Numbered from the stretch's first letter, positions 18,768-26,497 are shown. The stretch: DNA of 64,000 nt from Pseudomonas sp. CROZ-RG-20F-R04-15 (GCF_022662375.1 NZ_JAKNQL010000020.1:39975-103974); one strand, 5' to 3'. Numbers and translations: made by a program. Notes: generated by a model from the sequence alone, not told the origin.

Positions 18768-18930
18768 CCCCCTCACCCCAGCCCTCTCCCCCCAGTGGGA
18801 GAGGGGGAAAGGGAGCCGATTCGTGTAATTCTCAAAATCTGAGTTCGACTCGGTATTTCACGTCGGCGTATTTCTCACAAACCACGCGGTCAGTCCCCTC
18901 TCCCTCTGGGAGAGGGCTAGGGTGAGGGGC
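18768..18930. repeat. MITE-like inverted repeat element, copy 3
   Basis: CCCCTCACCCCAGCCCTCTC and GAGAGGGCTAGGGTGAGGGG bound about 163 bases downstream of glnG. The interior segment (GAGTTCGACTCGG, GGTCAGTCCCCTCTCCCTCT) is shared with the other two copies. The three copies all sit directly after genes (YkgJ gene, glnA, glnG). Confidence 0.88.
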
Positions 18931-19030
18931 CACCATGCACCGCATCAATGCACAATGACCCGCGATCGCGCACAACCGCATCGCCACCCTTCATTCTGAA
19001 AACACCGAACAAACCATTATCCAAATACAC

Positions 19031-19053
19031 AAAAGCCCCGAATTCCGGGGCTT
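19031..19053 (+). terminator. Terminator downstream of glnG
   Basis: AAAGCCCCG and CGGGGCTTT with a short loop (AATTC) lie 300 bases after glnG, past the inverted repeat element and just before the sRNA promoter. The T-run is short (TTTCG). It insulates nrsZ from ntrBC read-through. Confidence 0.7.
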
Positions 19054-19095
19054 TCGCGTTTCCAACCAGCTTTTTTGTTTCAACAGATTAAAACC

Positions 19096-19111
19096 TGGCA
19101 CGCCCCCTGCA
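19096..19111 (+). promoter_or_regulatory. Sigma-54 promoter of nrsZ
   Basis: TGGCACGCCCCCTGCA is nearly a perfect -24/-12 element (GG-N10-GC exact; TGGCACG consensus left half). It lies in an otherwise gene-free gap and points into the triple repeat. NtrC-like half sites (TGCACC, TGCACAATG) are seen around 18937-18965. Confidence 0.88.
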
Positions 19112-19121
19112 ATACCTCTCA

Positions 19122-19350
19122 CAGGTGATTCGTTTCACCACCCGTTTCGGGGACCTTGGTACAGGCAGGCCGGGGATTCCCCTCTTTACACCGGGCGCAC
19201 ACCGCGACGCGATGCGCCCACCCTTTTGGGATCCTTGGTACAGGCAGGCCGGGGGTTCCCTCTTTACACCGGACCGACGCTCGCAGCGAAGTCCGCCCGT
19301 TTTGGGAACCCTGATACAGGCAGGTCAGGGATTCCCGCTTTTATACCTCC
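19122..19350 (+). ncRNA. nrsZ: Nitrogen-regulated small RNA NrsZ
   Basis: The region holds three similar modules of about 77 bases (conserved core CTTGGTACAGGCAGGCC then GGGGATTCCCCTCTTTACACC, at about 19155, 19234 and 19310). They are separated by GC-rich stem-loops (GGGCGCA/TGCGCCC; CGGAC/GTCCG). It begins one sigma-54 promoter distance after 19111 and ends near a CTTTTATACC stretch. In P. aeruginosa the RpoN/NtrC-dependent sRNA NrsZ lies just downstream of ntrC and is processed into three similar short modules, of which the first is enough for regulation of rhlA. Position, promoter class and triplication all agree. Exact ends are estimates; no transcript was seen. The ORFs crossing it are not credible. 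Confidence 0.85.
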
Positions 19351-19363
19351 CATCACTCGAGCG

Positions 19364-21832
19364 CTATCCAATCCTCGGGGGTTTTGGCAAATGATGCGGC
19401 AGTCCGTGCTGCCACTTCGGGTTGAAGTTCTTTCTTTCCTCTTCCAGCCTGTCGAGCATCTTTCCTGGGCTGGGCTCATTGACCGCCAAGTCCCGCAAAA
19501 CTTCCTGCTCGCCGAGACTGGCCTCTTTGAAATGCTCAAGAAAGGACCAGACGCGACGCTGCAACAGCGCACGCTCGACGACAAACTCGGGTGTGCGTAC
19601 CAGCTCGGCGAAGCGTCTCATCATTGTCGAGTTCTCTTGGCCGGCGAGTGAATTCCACAGGGCAATTTTTGTAAAGTGCTGCTGTGCAGGAACATTGTGC
19701 AACCAGTGATCGATCCCCTCACCTGGATGCCCTCTATCAAGCCAGACATCGCGGCCTGTCTGGCGACGCGCCGCAATCAATCGGCGCAGGGAGGTCGGAT
19801 CGGAAATCCGCGCGCCATTCAGTTCAATGCCCGTTCTCAGTTCAACGGTCTCGGGTATCGACAGGATCGAGGTGAAGGAAAGATCCAGTCGTGTTTTCGG
19901 CACCTCTGAGGTGACGCCTTCCGGGAACTGCTGAATGAACGTGTGGTTGAGATTCACCTCCACCAATGCGGGCATTCCCCTGAGCGTCGGCGCTGCGAGG
20001 AGCGGGTTATGTGACAGGTCCATTATCTCGAGCTGCGTCGGACCGCCACGCTGACCAAGTCCGACGGGCGGCTGGCGTATACCGGTACGCGCCAGATTCA
20101 ATTCGCGCAATTCGGACATCAGGCTGACGTTGGGCGCATCCTGCAAATTCGGATTGTGATACAGATCAAGCACTCGTAAACGCGACGCTACGGGCATGAA
20201 AGTCAGCCCGTTGGGAAAGAGGGTCAGATCACAAGAGCGCAGGCGCAGTATCCGCAACTCGCTCATACCCATCACTGAGAGCTTGGGCCAGATACTGCAA
20301 TTGGACAGGTTCAGTTCCTGCAAACGGCTCAAACCGGCGAAATGTTGCTGACTGATTGCCTGCAGCCAAAGGGTGGTTTCGCGTATTTCCAGGACTCGCA
20401 ATCCTGCGAGTATGTTGATCTCCGTAAGCAGCCCATTGTTCTTCCCGCCGAGTCTGTGTACTTCGAGGCTTTCAATGTGAGAAAACCTCGAGAACAGATT
20501 TCCCAGGTTGTTCGATGTGGTCCCCTCTAGCCGAAGAGCAACCACAGAGCTGAGTCGGGTGGCGAAAACGGGTAGCGCCAGGTTTCCGCGATGCCCAAAG
20601 TTCAAATCCAGCCTGAAACCGACCAGCCGTCCGTCACGGTAGACCTTTTCCGAGGGTTCCCCCTGCCATTTGTACAGCCGACGTATCCGATTGCCGATTT
20701 CCAGTCGCCGAGTGCGCTCGGCGCTGTCGCTGCCCTTATAGGCGATTTCCCACTTGGCTATTTCACGATCCAGGAATGGGAATTCGAGATGCATTCGCCG
20801 GAGCTCTGCCTCTGCCGCCGTCGTTTCACCGAAACGCGCAATGAAGTCATCGGCATGTTGATCGGTTGCATCGGCAAAGTAGCGTTTGACCTGCGCCCGC
20901 GTGGTCGCAACAACCGGTGGCTGGATTGCCGAGGGGCCGGGGCCGTCGAGCCAAGGTCGATGAAAGTTGAGCGGGTTGGCGGGGGCGGGGTCATTGCGCT
21001 GCATGCCTCCCCTCAATCCAGTGAGGATGGATACCCAAGTACCCTGCTCGTTTCGAACGATGGCACGGGTTTCACCGCTATGACTGGCGCGGTAAATATT
21101 GGCGCTGTCGGTAGCGACGGGATCCTTGGGATCGACCAGACGCCAGACCCTGTATTCCGGACGGGACGCATCAAGATCCTGCATCACCTGATACGCCTGT
21201 TCGTCGATGGCTACGTAGAGTTTGCCATCGTGATGTATCAGACCGTCGCTGCCGGTTGCTAGGCCGCGCAGATCAAGCCCGGTACGAAAGTCCTGCAAAC
21301 TTGCGTCGGCCAGAGGAGTGGTGTGTGCGTTAAAGTCGTTGTGCGGGTGCCAGATGCCGCTCTCGATGTCACGCAACAACAATGGCCCGGACGGCGATAA
21401 CTCGCTTGCCAGTCGCGCGCGATGAAACCCCGTGTCCAGGTCCACCCCGACCAGCACGATACCGCCGTCAGGCACATTCACATACTGGCGATTTTTGTAC
21501 ACCCTGAAGCCGTCACTGTCGGCGTCCGGCAGCACGGCGGCTGACTTTATCCCGTAGTTCTCCAGCGACCTGGATATGACTACAGGGATTTCAGCAGGGA
21601 GCGGCGCCGGACGAACCTCGACCATCGGCACAGGCATGCCGGTATCGCGGCCGGCATCATCGCCAACTGAGGTGTTGCGCAGCTTCGGATCATCGACACG
21701 AGCCCAAGAGGACGTGCCATCGCGGCCGAGCGTGTCAGGCGATGGGAAATCCTTGTCCGAATATCGATTCGGCTGCGTGTGAACATCCGTATCCACGCGG
21801 GTGCTGCCGCCGCGAGGTGGTTTTAATGGCAT
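19364..21832 (-). CDS. Leucine-rich-repeat effector-like protein with NEL-like C-terminus (copy A)
   Basis: 822 residues. Layout: a Ser/Pro/Asp-rich, probably disordered N-terminus starting MPLKPPRGGSTRV; two related beta-rich units (RQYVNVPDGGIVLVGVD... and KLYVAIDEQAYQ..., roughly residues 95-280); a helical linker; leucine-rich repeats (about 430-690, LxxLxLxxC/N pattern, such as LRVLDLYHNPNL); and a helical end (TPEFVVERALLQRRVWSFLE). The end resembles the beginning of NEL-type E3 ligase domains, but there is no Cys after the LRRs, so no catalytic residue. The start is chosen as the ATG at 21830-21832: an AAGGA lies eight bases upstream, and upstream ATGs overlap that site. Paralogue of the next gene. 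Type III or other secretion is inferred, not shown. Confidence 0.75.
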   Translation of the reverse strand: MPLKPPRGGSTRVDTDVHTQPNRYSDKDFPSPDTLGRDGTSSWARVDDPKLRNTSVGDDAGRDTGMPVPMVEVRPAPLPAEIPVVISRSLENYGIKSAAVLPDADSDGFRVYKNRQYVNVPDGGIVLVGVDLDTGFHRARLASELSPSGPLLLRDIESGIWHPHNDFNAHTTPLADASLQDFRTGLDLRGLATGSDGLIHHDGKLYVAIDEQAYQVMQDLDASRPEYRVWRLVDPKDPVATDSANIYRASHSGETRAIVRNEQGTWVSILTGLRGGMQRNDPAPANPLNFHRPWLDGPGPSAIQPPVVATTRAQVKRYFADATDQHADDFIARFGETTAAEAELRRMHLEFPFLDREIAKWEIAYKGSDSAERTRRLEIGNRIRRLYKWQGEPSEKVYRDGRLVGFRLDLNFGHRGNLALPVFATRLSSVVALRLEGTTSNNLGNLFSRFSHIESLEVHRLGGKNNGLLTEINILAGLRVLEIRETTLWLQAISQQHFAGLSRLQELNLSNCSIWPKLSVMGMSELRILRLRSCDLTLFPNGLTFMPVASRLRVLDLYHNPNLQDAPNVSLMSELRELNLARTGIRQPPVGLGQRGGPTQLEIMDLSHNPLLAAPTLRGMPALVEVNLNHTFIQQFPEGVTSEVPKTRLDLSFTSILSIPETVELRTGIELNGARISDPTSLRRLIAARRQTGRDVWLDRGHPGEGIDHWLHNVPAQQHFTKIALWNSLAGQENSTMMRRFAELVRTPEFVVERALLQRRVWSFLEHFKEASLGEQEVLRDLAVNEPSPGKMLDRLEEERKNFNPKWQHGLPHHLPKPPRIG

Positions 21833-21836
21833 ATTG

Positions 21837-21848
21837 TTCATCCTTGAA
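21837..21848 (-). promoter_or_regulatory. RsmA/RsmE-type site over the ribosome binding site of LRR gene A
   Basis: On the minus strand TTCAAGGATGAA covers the Shine-Dalgarno AAGGA. It contains UCAAGGAUGA, a full match to the (A/U)CANGGANG(U/A) consensus for Rsm/CsrA proteins. The same 12 bases stand at the same place before LRR gene B. Confidence 0.75.
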
Positions 21849-21886
21849 AAAGACGCGCCGTGCACTCATGCAAGACGCGCGGGTTT

Positions 21887-21899
21887 CGGCATCCTGCCG
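21887..21899 (-). promoter_or_regulatory. GGA-loop hairpin in LRR gene A leader
   Basis: Minus strand CGGCAGGATGCCG: a CGGC/GCCG stem presents AGGAT in the loop, the shape preferred by RsmA/RsmE. It is about 55 bases upstream of the start codon and is conserved in the leader of gene B. Confidence 0.6.
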
Positions 21900-21938
21900 G
21901 TATTCATCAAATGCAGTGTTCTGTTGCCGTCGAGGCGT

Positions 21939-23942
21939 CTATTCCGAACCCAGCCTTGGACGCTTGGGCAGATGATGCAGAGGCTGATGTTGCCGTCCAC
22001 CATCATACTTTCGTATTTCGTCTTCCAGACGCTCCAACATTTTTCCAGGGCTCTGCTCTCCAGTCATGATCCTGATCAGTCGGTTTTTTTCCTCTTGATC
22101 GGCTCTATGGTAGATCTCCAGCAACGACCAGACTCGCCGCTGCAGCAGCGGCCGTTCAACGTGAAACTCAGGCGTGCGGCTCAGTTTCCGTATCAAGCCA
22201 GCAAGACGGGCGACGTGCTCCCAAAGCTCGAGTTTTTGAGCTACTTGCTCTGCCGGTACATGCTTTAACCACAGAAATGCTGTCGTATCGTTACTTTCTG
22301 TTCCCAACCAGATATCGGTACCTGTTTTTATCCGCGCATGTATCAAGCGCCGCAGCGAAGCCGGATCAGTGATCGGATTGCCGATGAGATTAAAGCCCGC
22401 TCTGAGCTCAACGAATTCCGGGATGACGGAAATGCGGTTGTTTGCAAGGTTAAGTACTTTTGCGGGGACCTCGGAAGTGATGCCCTCCGGAAAACGGTCA
22501 AGCCTGGCGTTGGAAAGATCCAGTTCCTGCAACCCAGTCATTGCTTTCAGTGAGGGAGCGTCAGCCAGAGCATTATCGCCAAGCCTCAAAACCTCCAGAT
22601 TTATCGGCCCGTTGTCGGCACCCAAGCCGGCAGGAAGGCGGTTTATTCCGGTTTTTGTCAGATCCAGCACACGCAATTCGGTCATCCGGGTAACGTCAGG
22701 TGCCGCTTGCAGGTAATCATTCTGGTGCAGATCAAGCACTCGCAAGCGCGAGGGGTTTGGCAGCTCGTTCACCATGGCTAAAAGATCGACATGCCCCTGA
22801 GTGTTACCAAGCCCCAACTCCTCCAACCTGGACATGCCGCTCACTGAAAAACCTGCATGCAAGTCGCAATCCTGCAGATTCAGCACTCGTAGATTGTGGA
22901 GACCTGTCAAATGCTCGGCAAAGCCTTGATGGATACTGAATCGGGAGTCGGCATTCTCATATATCGAGGCAGAAAAGGACCTCCTGGTGATGCTCTGGCT
23001 GGTTACCGTCAGACTCTCGATGTTAGGAAACTGAGCAAAAAACACCTCCGGGGCCAGCGGCGCATAACCTCTTAAATCAAGAGAAACGACTGATTTGAAG
23101 TTCAATGAAAGCAGCTTGTCGACCGGCCATAGCGTGAGATTGATATCCAGCTTGAAACCCGAAAGCTGTCCATCGCTGTACACCCGCTGATCGGGCGGAC
23201 CTTGCCATTGGTACAATTGGCGTAGTGTGTGCCACATGCCAAACGCCTCAGTTACCTCATGGGACTGAACAACGTGATTTTGATGCGTCGGCATGCTGAC
23301 GTGTTTGCTGTTCAGTTGAGGAAGACCGAGCTGGATACGCCTGAGTTCGAGTTCTGCAACATCTTTGTCATCGAACCGGGCGATGAAGGCATCTGCTTCC
23401 AGATCGTCCACTTCCGGCAAGTGCTTCTTGACAAGTACGCGTGTTGCCGGCTCGACAACCTCGCGCGCGTACCAGAGGCCGCTTTCGGGGTTGCGTAGCA
23501 ATACCGGGCCTGAAGGTCGCAACTCGCTCGGGCGCCGGGCGCGATATAGACCCGTGGCGGGATCCGCAGCGACAAGAACCAGATCGCCATTGGCAAGGTC
23601 AGCATATGTGCGGCGGCTGATCACCCGCAGACCATCTTCATTGAGTTGTGGAAGGATCGCCCGGGCATTGGTGGCGTAATCGTCCAGCGATAACAGGGGT
23701 GGAGGACGAAGAACCTCAGTGGGCGAGGCGTGGACCAAAACGGCTGCGACAGGGCGAACCTCATCGAAGTTCGAGTCACTGGATGTTCCGGCCCGCGACT
23801 GCAAATTATCCTGAGTGCTACTTGAGTCGACACTTCTGCGACCCGACTGGCCGGGCAGTGGCTGATCCGCGTCCGCCGACCGATTCGGGCTGGCGGGAAC
23901 TTCAACGCGGGTAGCGCCGCCGCGAGGTGGTTTGACTGGCAT
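21939..23942 (-). CDS. Leucine-rich-repeat effector-like protein with NEL-like C-terminus (copy B)
   Basis: 667 residues, paralogue of copy A. N-terminus MPVKPPRGGATRVEVPASPN, then a low-complexity linker. One beta-rich unit (RRTYADLANGDLVLVAADPA..., about 115-170) is present where copy A has two. A helical linker, leucine-rich repeats (about 270-530, such as LRVLDLTKTGINRLP) and a helical end (TPEFHVERPLLQRRVWSLLE, then SPGKMLERLEDE) follow. No Cys exists after the LRRs, so a NEL-type ligase active site is absent. The ATG at 23940-23942 is used because AAGGA lies eight bases upstream; the next ATG upstream overlaps that site. It lies 106 bases upstream of copy A on the same strand. Function unknown; host- or eukaryote-directed binding is a reasonable guess. 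Confidence 0.75.
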   Translation of the reverse strand: MPVKPPRGGATRVEVPASPNRSADADQPLPGQSGRRSVDSSSTQDNLQSRAGTSSDSNFDEVRPVAAVLVHASPTEVLRPPPLLSLDDYATNARAILPQLNEDGLRVISRRTYADLANGDLVLVAADPATGLYRARRPSELRPSGPVLLRNPESGLWYAREVVEPATRVLVKKHLPEVDDLEADAFIARFDDKDVAELELRRIQLGLPQLNSKHVSMPTHQNHVVQSHEVTEAFGMWHTLRQLYQWQGPPDQRVYSDGQLSGFKLDINLTLWPVDKLLSLNFKSVVSLDLRGYAPLAPEVFFAQFPNIESLTVTSQSITRRSFSASIYENADSRFSIHQGFAEHLTGLHNLRVLNLQDCDLHAGFSVSGMSRLEELGLGNTQGHVDLLAMVNELPNPSRLRVLDLHQNDYLQAAPDVTRMTELRVLDLTKTGINRLPAGLGADNGPINLEVLRLGDNALADAPSLKAMTGLQELDLSNARLDRFPEGITSEVPAKVLNLANNRISVIPEFVELRAGFNLIGNPITDPASLRRLIHARIKTGTDIWLGTESNDTTAFLWLKHVPAEQVAQKLELWEHVARLAGLIRKLSRTPEFHVERPLLQRRVWSLLEIYHRADQEEKNRLIRIMTGEQSPGKMLERLEDEIRKYDGGRQHQPLHHLPKRPRLGSE

Positions 23943-23946
23943 ATTT

Positions 23947-23958
23947 TTCATCCTTGAA
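23947..23958 (-). promoter_or_regulatory. RsmA/RsmE-type site over the ribosome binding site of LRR gene B
   Basis: Minus strand TTCAAGGATGAA, identical to the site at 21837-21848. It overlaps the Shine-Dalgarno and has the full Rsm consensus UCAAGGAUGA. Confidence 0.75.
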
Positions 23959-23994
23959 AAGACGCCCCGGGTATTCATGCCAGGGCGAAGATTT

Positions 23995-24007
23995 CGGCAT
24001 CCTGCCG
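23995..24007 (-). promoter_or_regulatory. GGA-loop hairpin in LRR gene B leader
   Basis: Minus strand CGGCAGGATGCCG, identical to 21887-21899, about 53 bases before the start codon. Confidence 0.6.
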
Positions 24008-24113
24008 TTTGAAGGAGCGAACGATAGCGTGGGCCGGTGTTCGTTGGAGATGGGAAAGGGAGATTGTAGCGGTGGGAAACGACGTCAAAAGACGTCGGAG
24101 CGAGTAACCAAAA

Positions 24114-24554
24114 CTAGGGCTCGCTCAAGCGGATTTCCAGCCGCCAGCGGTCGTCGACTTCGCTGCCGACCCACTCGCCCAGCAGTGGCCGTGCCGCCAG
24201 CACTGTCAGCAGCAAACCACCATCGCTCTTGCGGGTGCGCCAGTTGACGTCCCGGCCATTGAGCTTGAGCTGGCCTTTCTCTGAACGGCCTTCAGCCTGA
24301 AACAGCAGCGCCACGCTGCCGTCGATGATCTCCCCGTGCAGTTTGGGTTCGTTGTTGAACCACACCACCAGCCCCTGCTCCGTCACCTCGACCTGCTGCA
24401 GCACAGTCGTATCCGGCGTGGTCAGGCGACCGATCATCAACCCGAGCATCAGACCGACAATCGCCAGCGAACCGATGACTCGCGGGAATAGTTTCGAACG
24501 GTTGTCCACAGGCGGCGTAGAATGCCGCTCATCTTTACCTTCGGAGCCGTGCAT
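24114..24554 (-). CDS. Single-pass membrane protein of unknown function
   Basis: Up to 146 residues. A hydrophilic N-terminus is followed by one membrane helix (VIGSLAIVGLMLGLMIGRL, about residues 26-44) and a beta-rich periplasmic part with an R-x-x-W-R-L-E-I-R-L-S end. No family is recognised. With the ATG at 24552-24554 the coding region overlaps the start of the divergent trmL by two bases, and an AGGA lies 11 bases upstream. A GTG at 24507-24509 (VDNRSKLFPR) is the main alternative and would remove the overlap. The gene is preserved next to trmL and reads well in codon usage, so it is probably real; its role is unknown. Confidence 0.65.
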   Translation of the reverse strand: MHGSEGKDERHSTPPVDNRSKLFPRVIGSLAIVGLMLGLMIGRLTTPDTTVLQQVEVTEQGLVVWFNNEPKLHGEIIDGSVALLFQAEGRSEKGQLKLNGRDVNWRTRKSDGGLLLTVLAARPLLGEWVGSEVDDRWRLEIRLSEP

Positions 24555-25008
24555 GTTTCACGTCATCCTTTTTCAACCAGAAATTCCGCCGAATACCGGC
24601 AACGTTATCAGGCTGTGCGCCAACAGCGGCTGCCACCTGCATTTGATCGAACCGCTGGGCTTCGAGATGGATGACAAGCGCTTGCGCCGTGCCGGTCTCG
24701 ACTACCACGAATATGCCACACTGCAACGTCACGCGGATTTGGCCAGCTGCCTGGAAAGCCTCGGCAACCCACGGTTGTTTGCGTTCACCACCAAGGGTTC
24801 GCGGCCGTTTCATGATGCCGCGTTTGTTCCGGGCGATGCGTTCATTTTCGGCCCGGAAAGTCGCGGCTTGCCGCCGGAAGTGCTCGACGCCCTGCCGGCG
24901 GAACAGCGCCTGCGTCTGCCGATGCGCGAAGGCTGCCGCAGCCTGAACCTGTCCAATACCGTGGCGGTCGCTGTATACGAAGCCTGGCGCCAGAACGACT
25001 TCAAGTAA
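24553..25008 (+). CDS. trmL: tRNA (cytidine/uridine-34-2'-O)-methyltransferase TrmL
   Basis: Methylates the 2'-OH of the wobble nucleotide of tRNA-Leu isoacceptors; a SPOUT-class enzyme acting as a dimer. The 151 residues match the family length. Signature segments: QPEIPPNTGNVIRLCAN at the N-terminus (motif 1, residues 9-25), FGPESRGLP (motif 2, about 99-107) and LRLPMREGCRSLNLSNTVAV (motif 3, the knotted SAM site). The start ATG is preceded by GGAG at a six-base distance. A REP pair lies just after its stop. Confidence 0.96.
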   Translation: MFHVILFQPEIPPNTGNVIRLCANSGCHLHLIEPLGFEMDDKRLRRAGLDYHEYATLQRHADLASCLESLGNPRLFAFTTKGSRPFHDAAFVPGDAFIFGPESRGLPPEVLDALPAEQRLRLPMREGCRSLNLSNTVAVAVYEAWRQNDFK

Positions 25009-25022
25009 CACCGCAAAACAAA

Positions 25023-25112
25023 TGTGGGAGCGAGCCTGCTCGCGAAAGCGCTGTATCAGTCGACAAATCTGTCATCTGACACGCCCTCTTCGCGAGCAGG
25101 CTCGCTCCCACA
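25023..25112. repeat. REP pair (inverted)
   Basis: TGTGGGAGCGAGCCTGCTCG and its inverted partner flank about 45 bases, between trmL and the convergent secB. Confidence 0.9.
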
Positions 25113-25131
25113 TGGGGTGTTGCCAGACCGT

Positions 25132-25617
25132 TTATTGAACGGTTGGCGTCTCGCCGCTTTCCTGCATGCGCTGCAATTCTTGCGCGTACAGGGCGTCGAA
25201 GTTCACCGGGGCCAGCATCAGCGCCGGGAACGAACCACGGGTCACCAGGCTGTCCAGGGTTTCGCGCGCGTACGGGAACAGGATGTTCGGGCAGAACGCA
25301 CCCAGGGTGTGGCTCATCGAAGCCGCATCAAGGTTCTTGATCAGGAAGATACCGGCCTGTTGCACTTCAGCGATGAAGGCCACTTCTTCACCGTTTTTCA
25401 CGGTGACAGACAGGGTCAATACGACCTCGAAGAAATCACCTTCCAGTGCCTTCTGGCGAGTGTTCAGATCCAGCGCAACAGCCGGGTCCCACTGCTGGCG
25501 GAAGATCGCCGGGCTTTTCGGGGCTTCGAAGGACAAGTCGCGTACGTAGATGCGCTGCAAGGAGAATTGCGGTGCGGTTTCTTCTTCGCTGGCTGCAGTG
25601 TTCTGTTGGTCAGTCAT
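25132..25617 (-). CDS. secB: Protein-export chaperone SecB
   Basis: A cytosolic tetrameric chaperone that keeps preproteins unfolded and hands them to SecA. At 161 residues it has the family core (FSLQRIYVRDLSFEAPKSP, the first beta strand), the acidic SecA-contact region and the ending that includes LFPYARETLDSLVTRGSFPAL. The first ~15 residues are acidic and non-conserved, as in other SecB. It starts the secB-grxC-rhodanese group in the leftward direction, the common proteobacterial order. This linkage supports the assignment. Confidence 0.98.
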   Translation of the reverse strand: MTDQQNTAASEEETAPQFSLQRIYVRDLSFEAPKSPAIFRQQWDPAVALDLNTRQKALEGDFFEVVLTLSVTVKNGEEVAFIAEVQQAGIFLIKNLDAASMSHTLGAFCPNILFPYARETLDSLVTRGSFPALMLAPVNFDALYAQELQRMQESGETPTVQ

Positions 25618-25674
25618 CTCAGATCCTTATCGATCTTGGGTCTTTTAGGGAGTGCTGTACGTGGGTGCAGCCGT

Positions 25675-25929
25675 TCAGGCCTTGAGCAGCGCGTCGAGTT
25701 TGCCGGCGCGCTCCAGGGCATACAAATCGTCACAACCGCCGATGTGCTGGCTGCCGATCCAGATCTGCGGCACGGACGTGCGTCCGGCTTTCTGGGTCAT
25801 TTCGGCGCGCACCTGCGGCTTGCCATCGACCTTGATCTCTTTGAAGGCCACGCCTTTGTTCTCGAGCAGGTACTTGGCTCGCGAGCAATAAGGGCAGTAA
25901 TCGCTGGAGTAGACGATGACTTCGCTCAT
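25675..25929 (-). CDS. grxC: Glutaredoxin 3
   Basis: A thiol-disulfide oxidoreductase (84 residues), glutathione-dependent, cytosolic. The active-site CPYC is at residues 11-14 (SDYCPYCSRAK), and the cis-Pro/TVP-like segment RTSVPQIWIG and the GGCDDLYAL glutathione-binding motif follow. It is one base apart from the upstream rhodanese gene (25931) and 57 bases before secB, forming a leftward operon. Confidence 0.97.
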   Translation of the reverse strand: MSEVIVYSSDYCPYCSRAKYLLENKGVAFKEIKVDGKPQVRAEMTQKAGRTSVPQIWIGSQHIGGCDDLYALERAGKLDALLKA

Positions 25930-25930
25930 A

Positions 25931-26344
25931 TCACTTCACCAACGGCAGGTTGTCGCCTTTCCAGCTGGAGATCCCGCCGGACAGCTTGGCGGCGGTGAAG
26001 CCGGATTTCATCAGCTCGCGGGCGTGGGTGCCAGCGGTCTGGCCCAGGGCGTCGACCAGAATGATGGTCTTGGCCTTGTGCTTTTCCAGCTCGGCGGTGC
26101 GCGCAGCCAGTTTGTCCTGGGGAATGTTGATCGCGCCAACGATGTGGCCGGCAGCGAAATCCTTGGCCGGACGGATGTCCACCACTACGCCTGCGTCTTT
26201 GTTGACCAGTGCAGTCAGTTCGCCGGTGCTCAGGCTTTTACCGCCGCCCTGCATCGTGTGCGCCAGCAGCAGAGCCAGCAGTACGACGAAGATACCGACA
26301 AGAATGTAGTGGTTAGTGGCAAATTCAATCAGGTGAGCAACCAT
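25931..26344 (-). CDS. Membrane-anchored rhodanese-like protein (YibN type)
   Basis: 137 residues. One N-terminal membrane helix (HYILVGIFVVLLALLLA) precedes a rhodanese fold (VVVDIRPAKDFAAGHIVGAINIP, typical first half). In place of the catalytic CxxGxR loop it reads VDALGQTAGT, and no Cys occurs anywhere in the protein, so sulfurtransfer by the usual route is impossible. E. coli YibN has the same neighbourhood. The start at 26342-26344 (MVAHLIEF) is chosen by similarity; an in-frame ATG 48 bases upstream would lengthen it by 16 residues. A scaffold or membrane-recruitment role is inferred. Confidence 0.9.
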   Translation of the reverse strand: MVAHLIEFATNHYILVGIFVVLLALLLAHTMQGGGKSLSTGELTALVNKDAGVVVDIRPAKDFAAGHIVGAINIPQDKLAARTAELEKHKAKTIILVDALGQTAGTHARELMKSGFTAAKLSGGISSWKGDNLPLVK

Positions 26345-26497
26345 CGAAGGAGGTTCCAGGGCGTTAAAATGTCGGCCAGTATACACAGCCACTATGGTCG
26401 GCCAAACCCCGTCCGGCGGTGACGCGGTCGGAACTTAGCTTTAAACTCCAACTCCCTTTTCCATCGCCCTCTTCTTTATTAGCCACGAGTGGATTCC

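Noticed and set aside
19125..19394. Plus-strand ORFs over the triple repeat (for example 19226-19651)
   Set aside because: The region is better explained by the NrsZ RNA; the ORFs have no ribosome sites and run into the antisense of the LRR gene.
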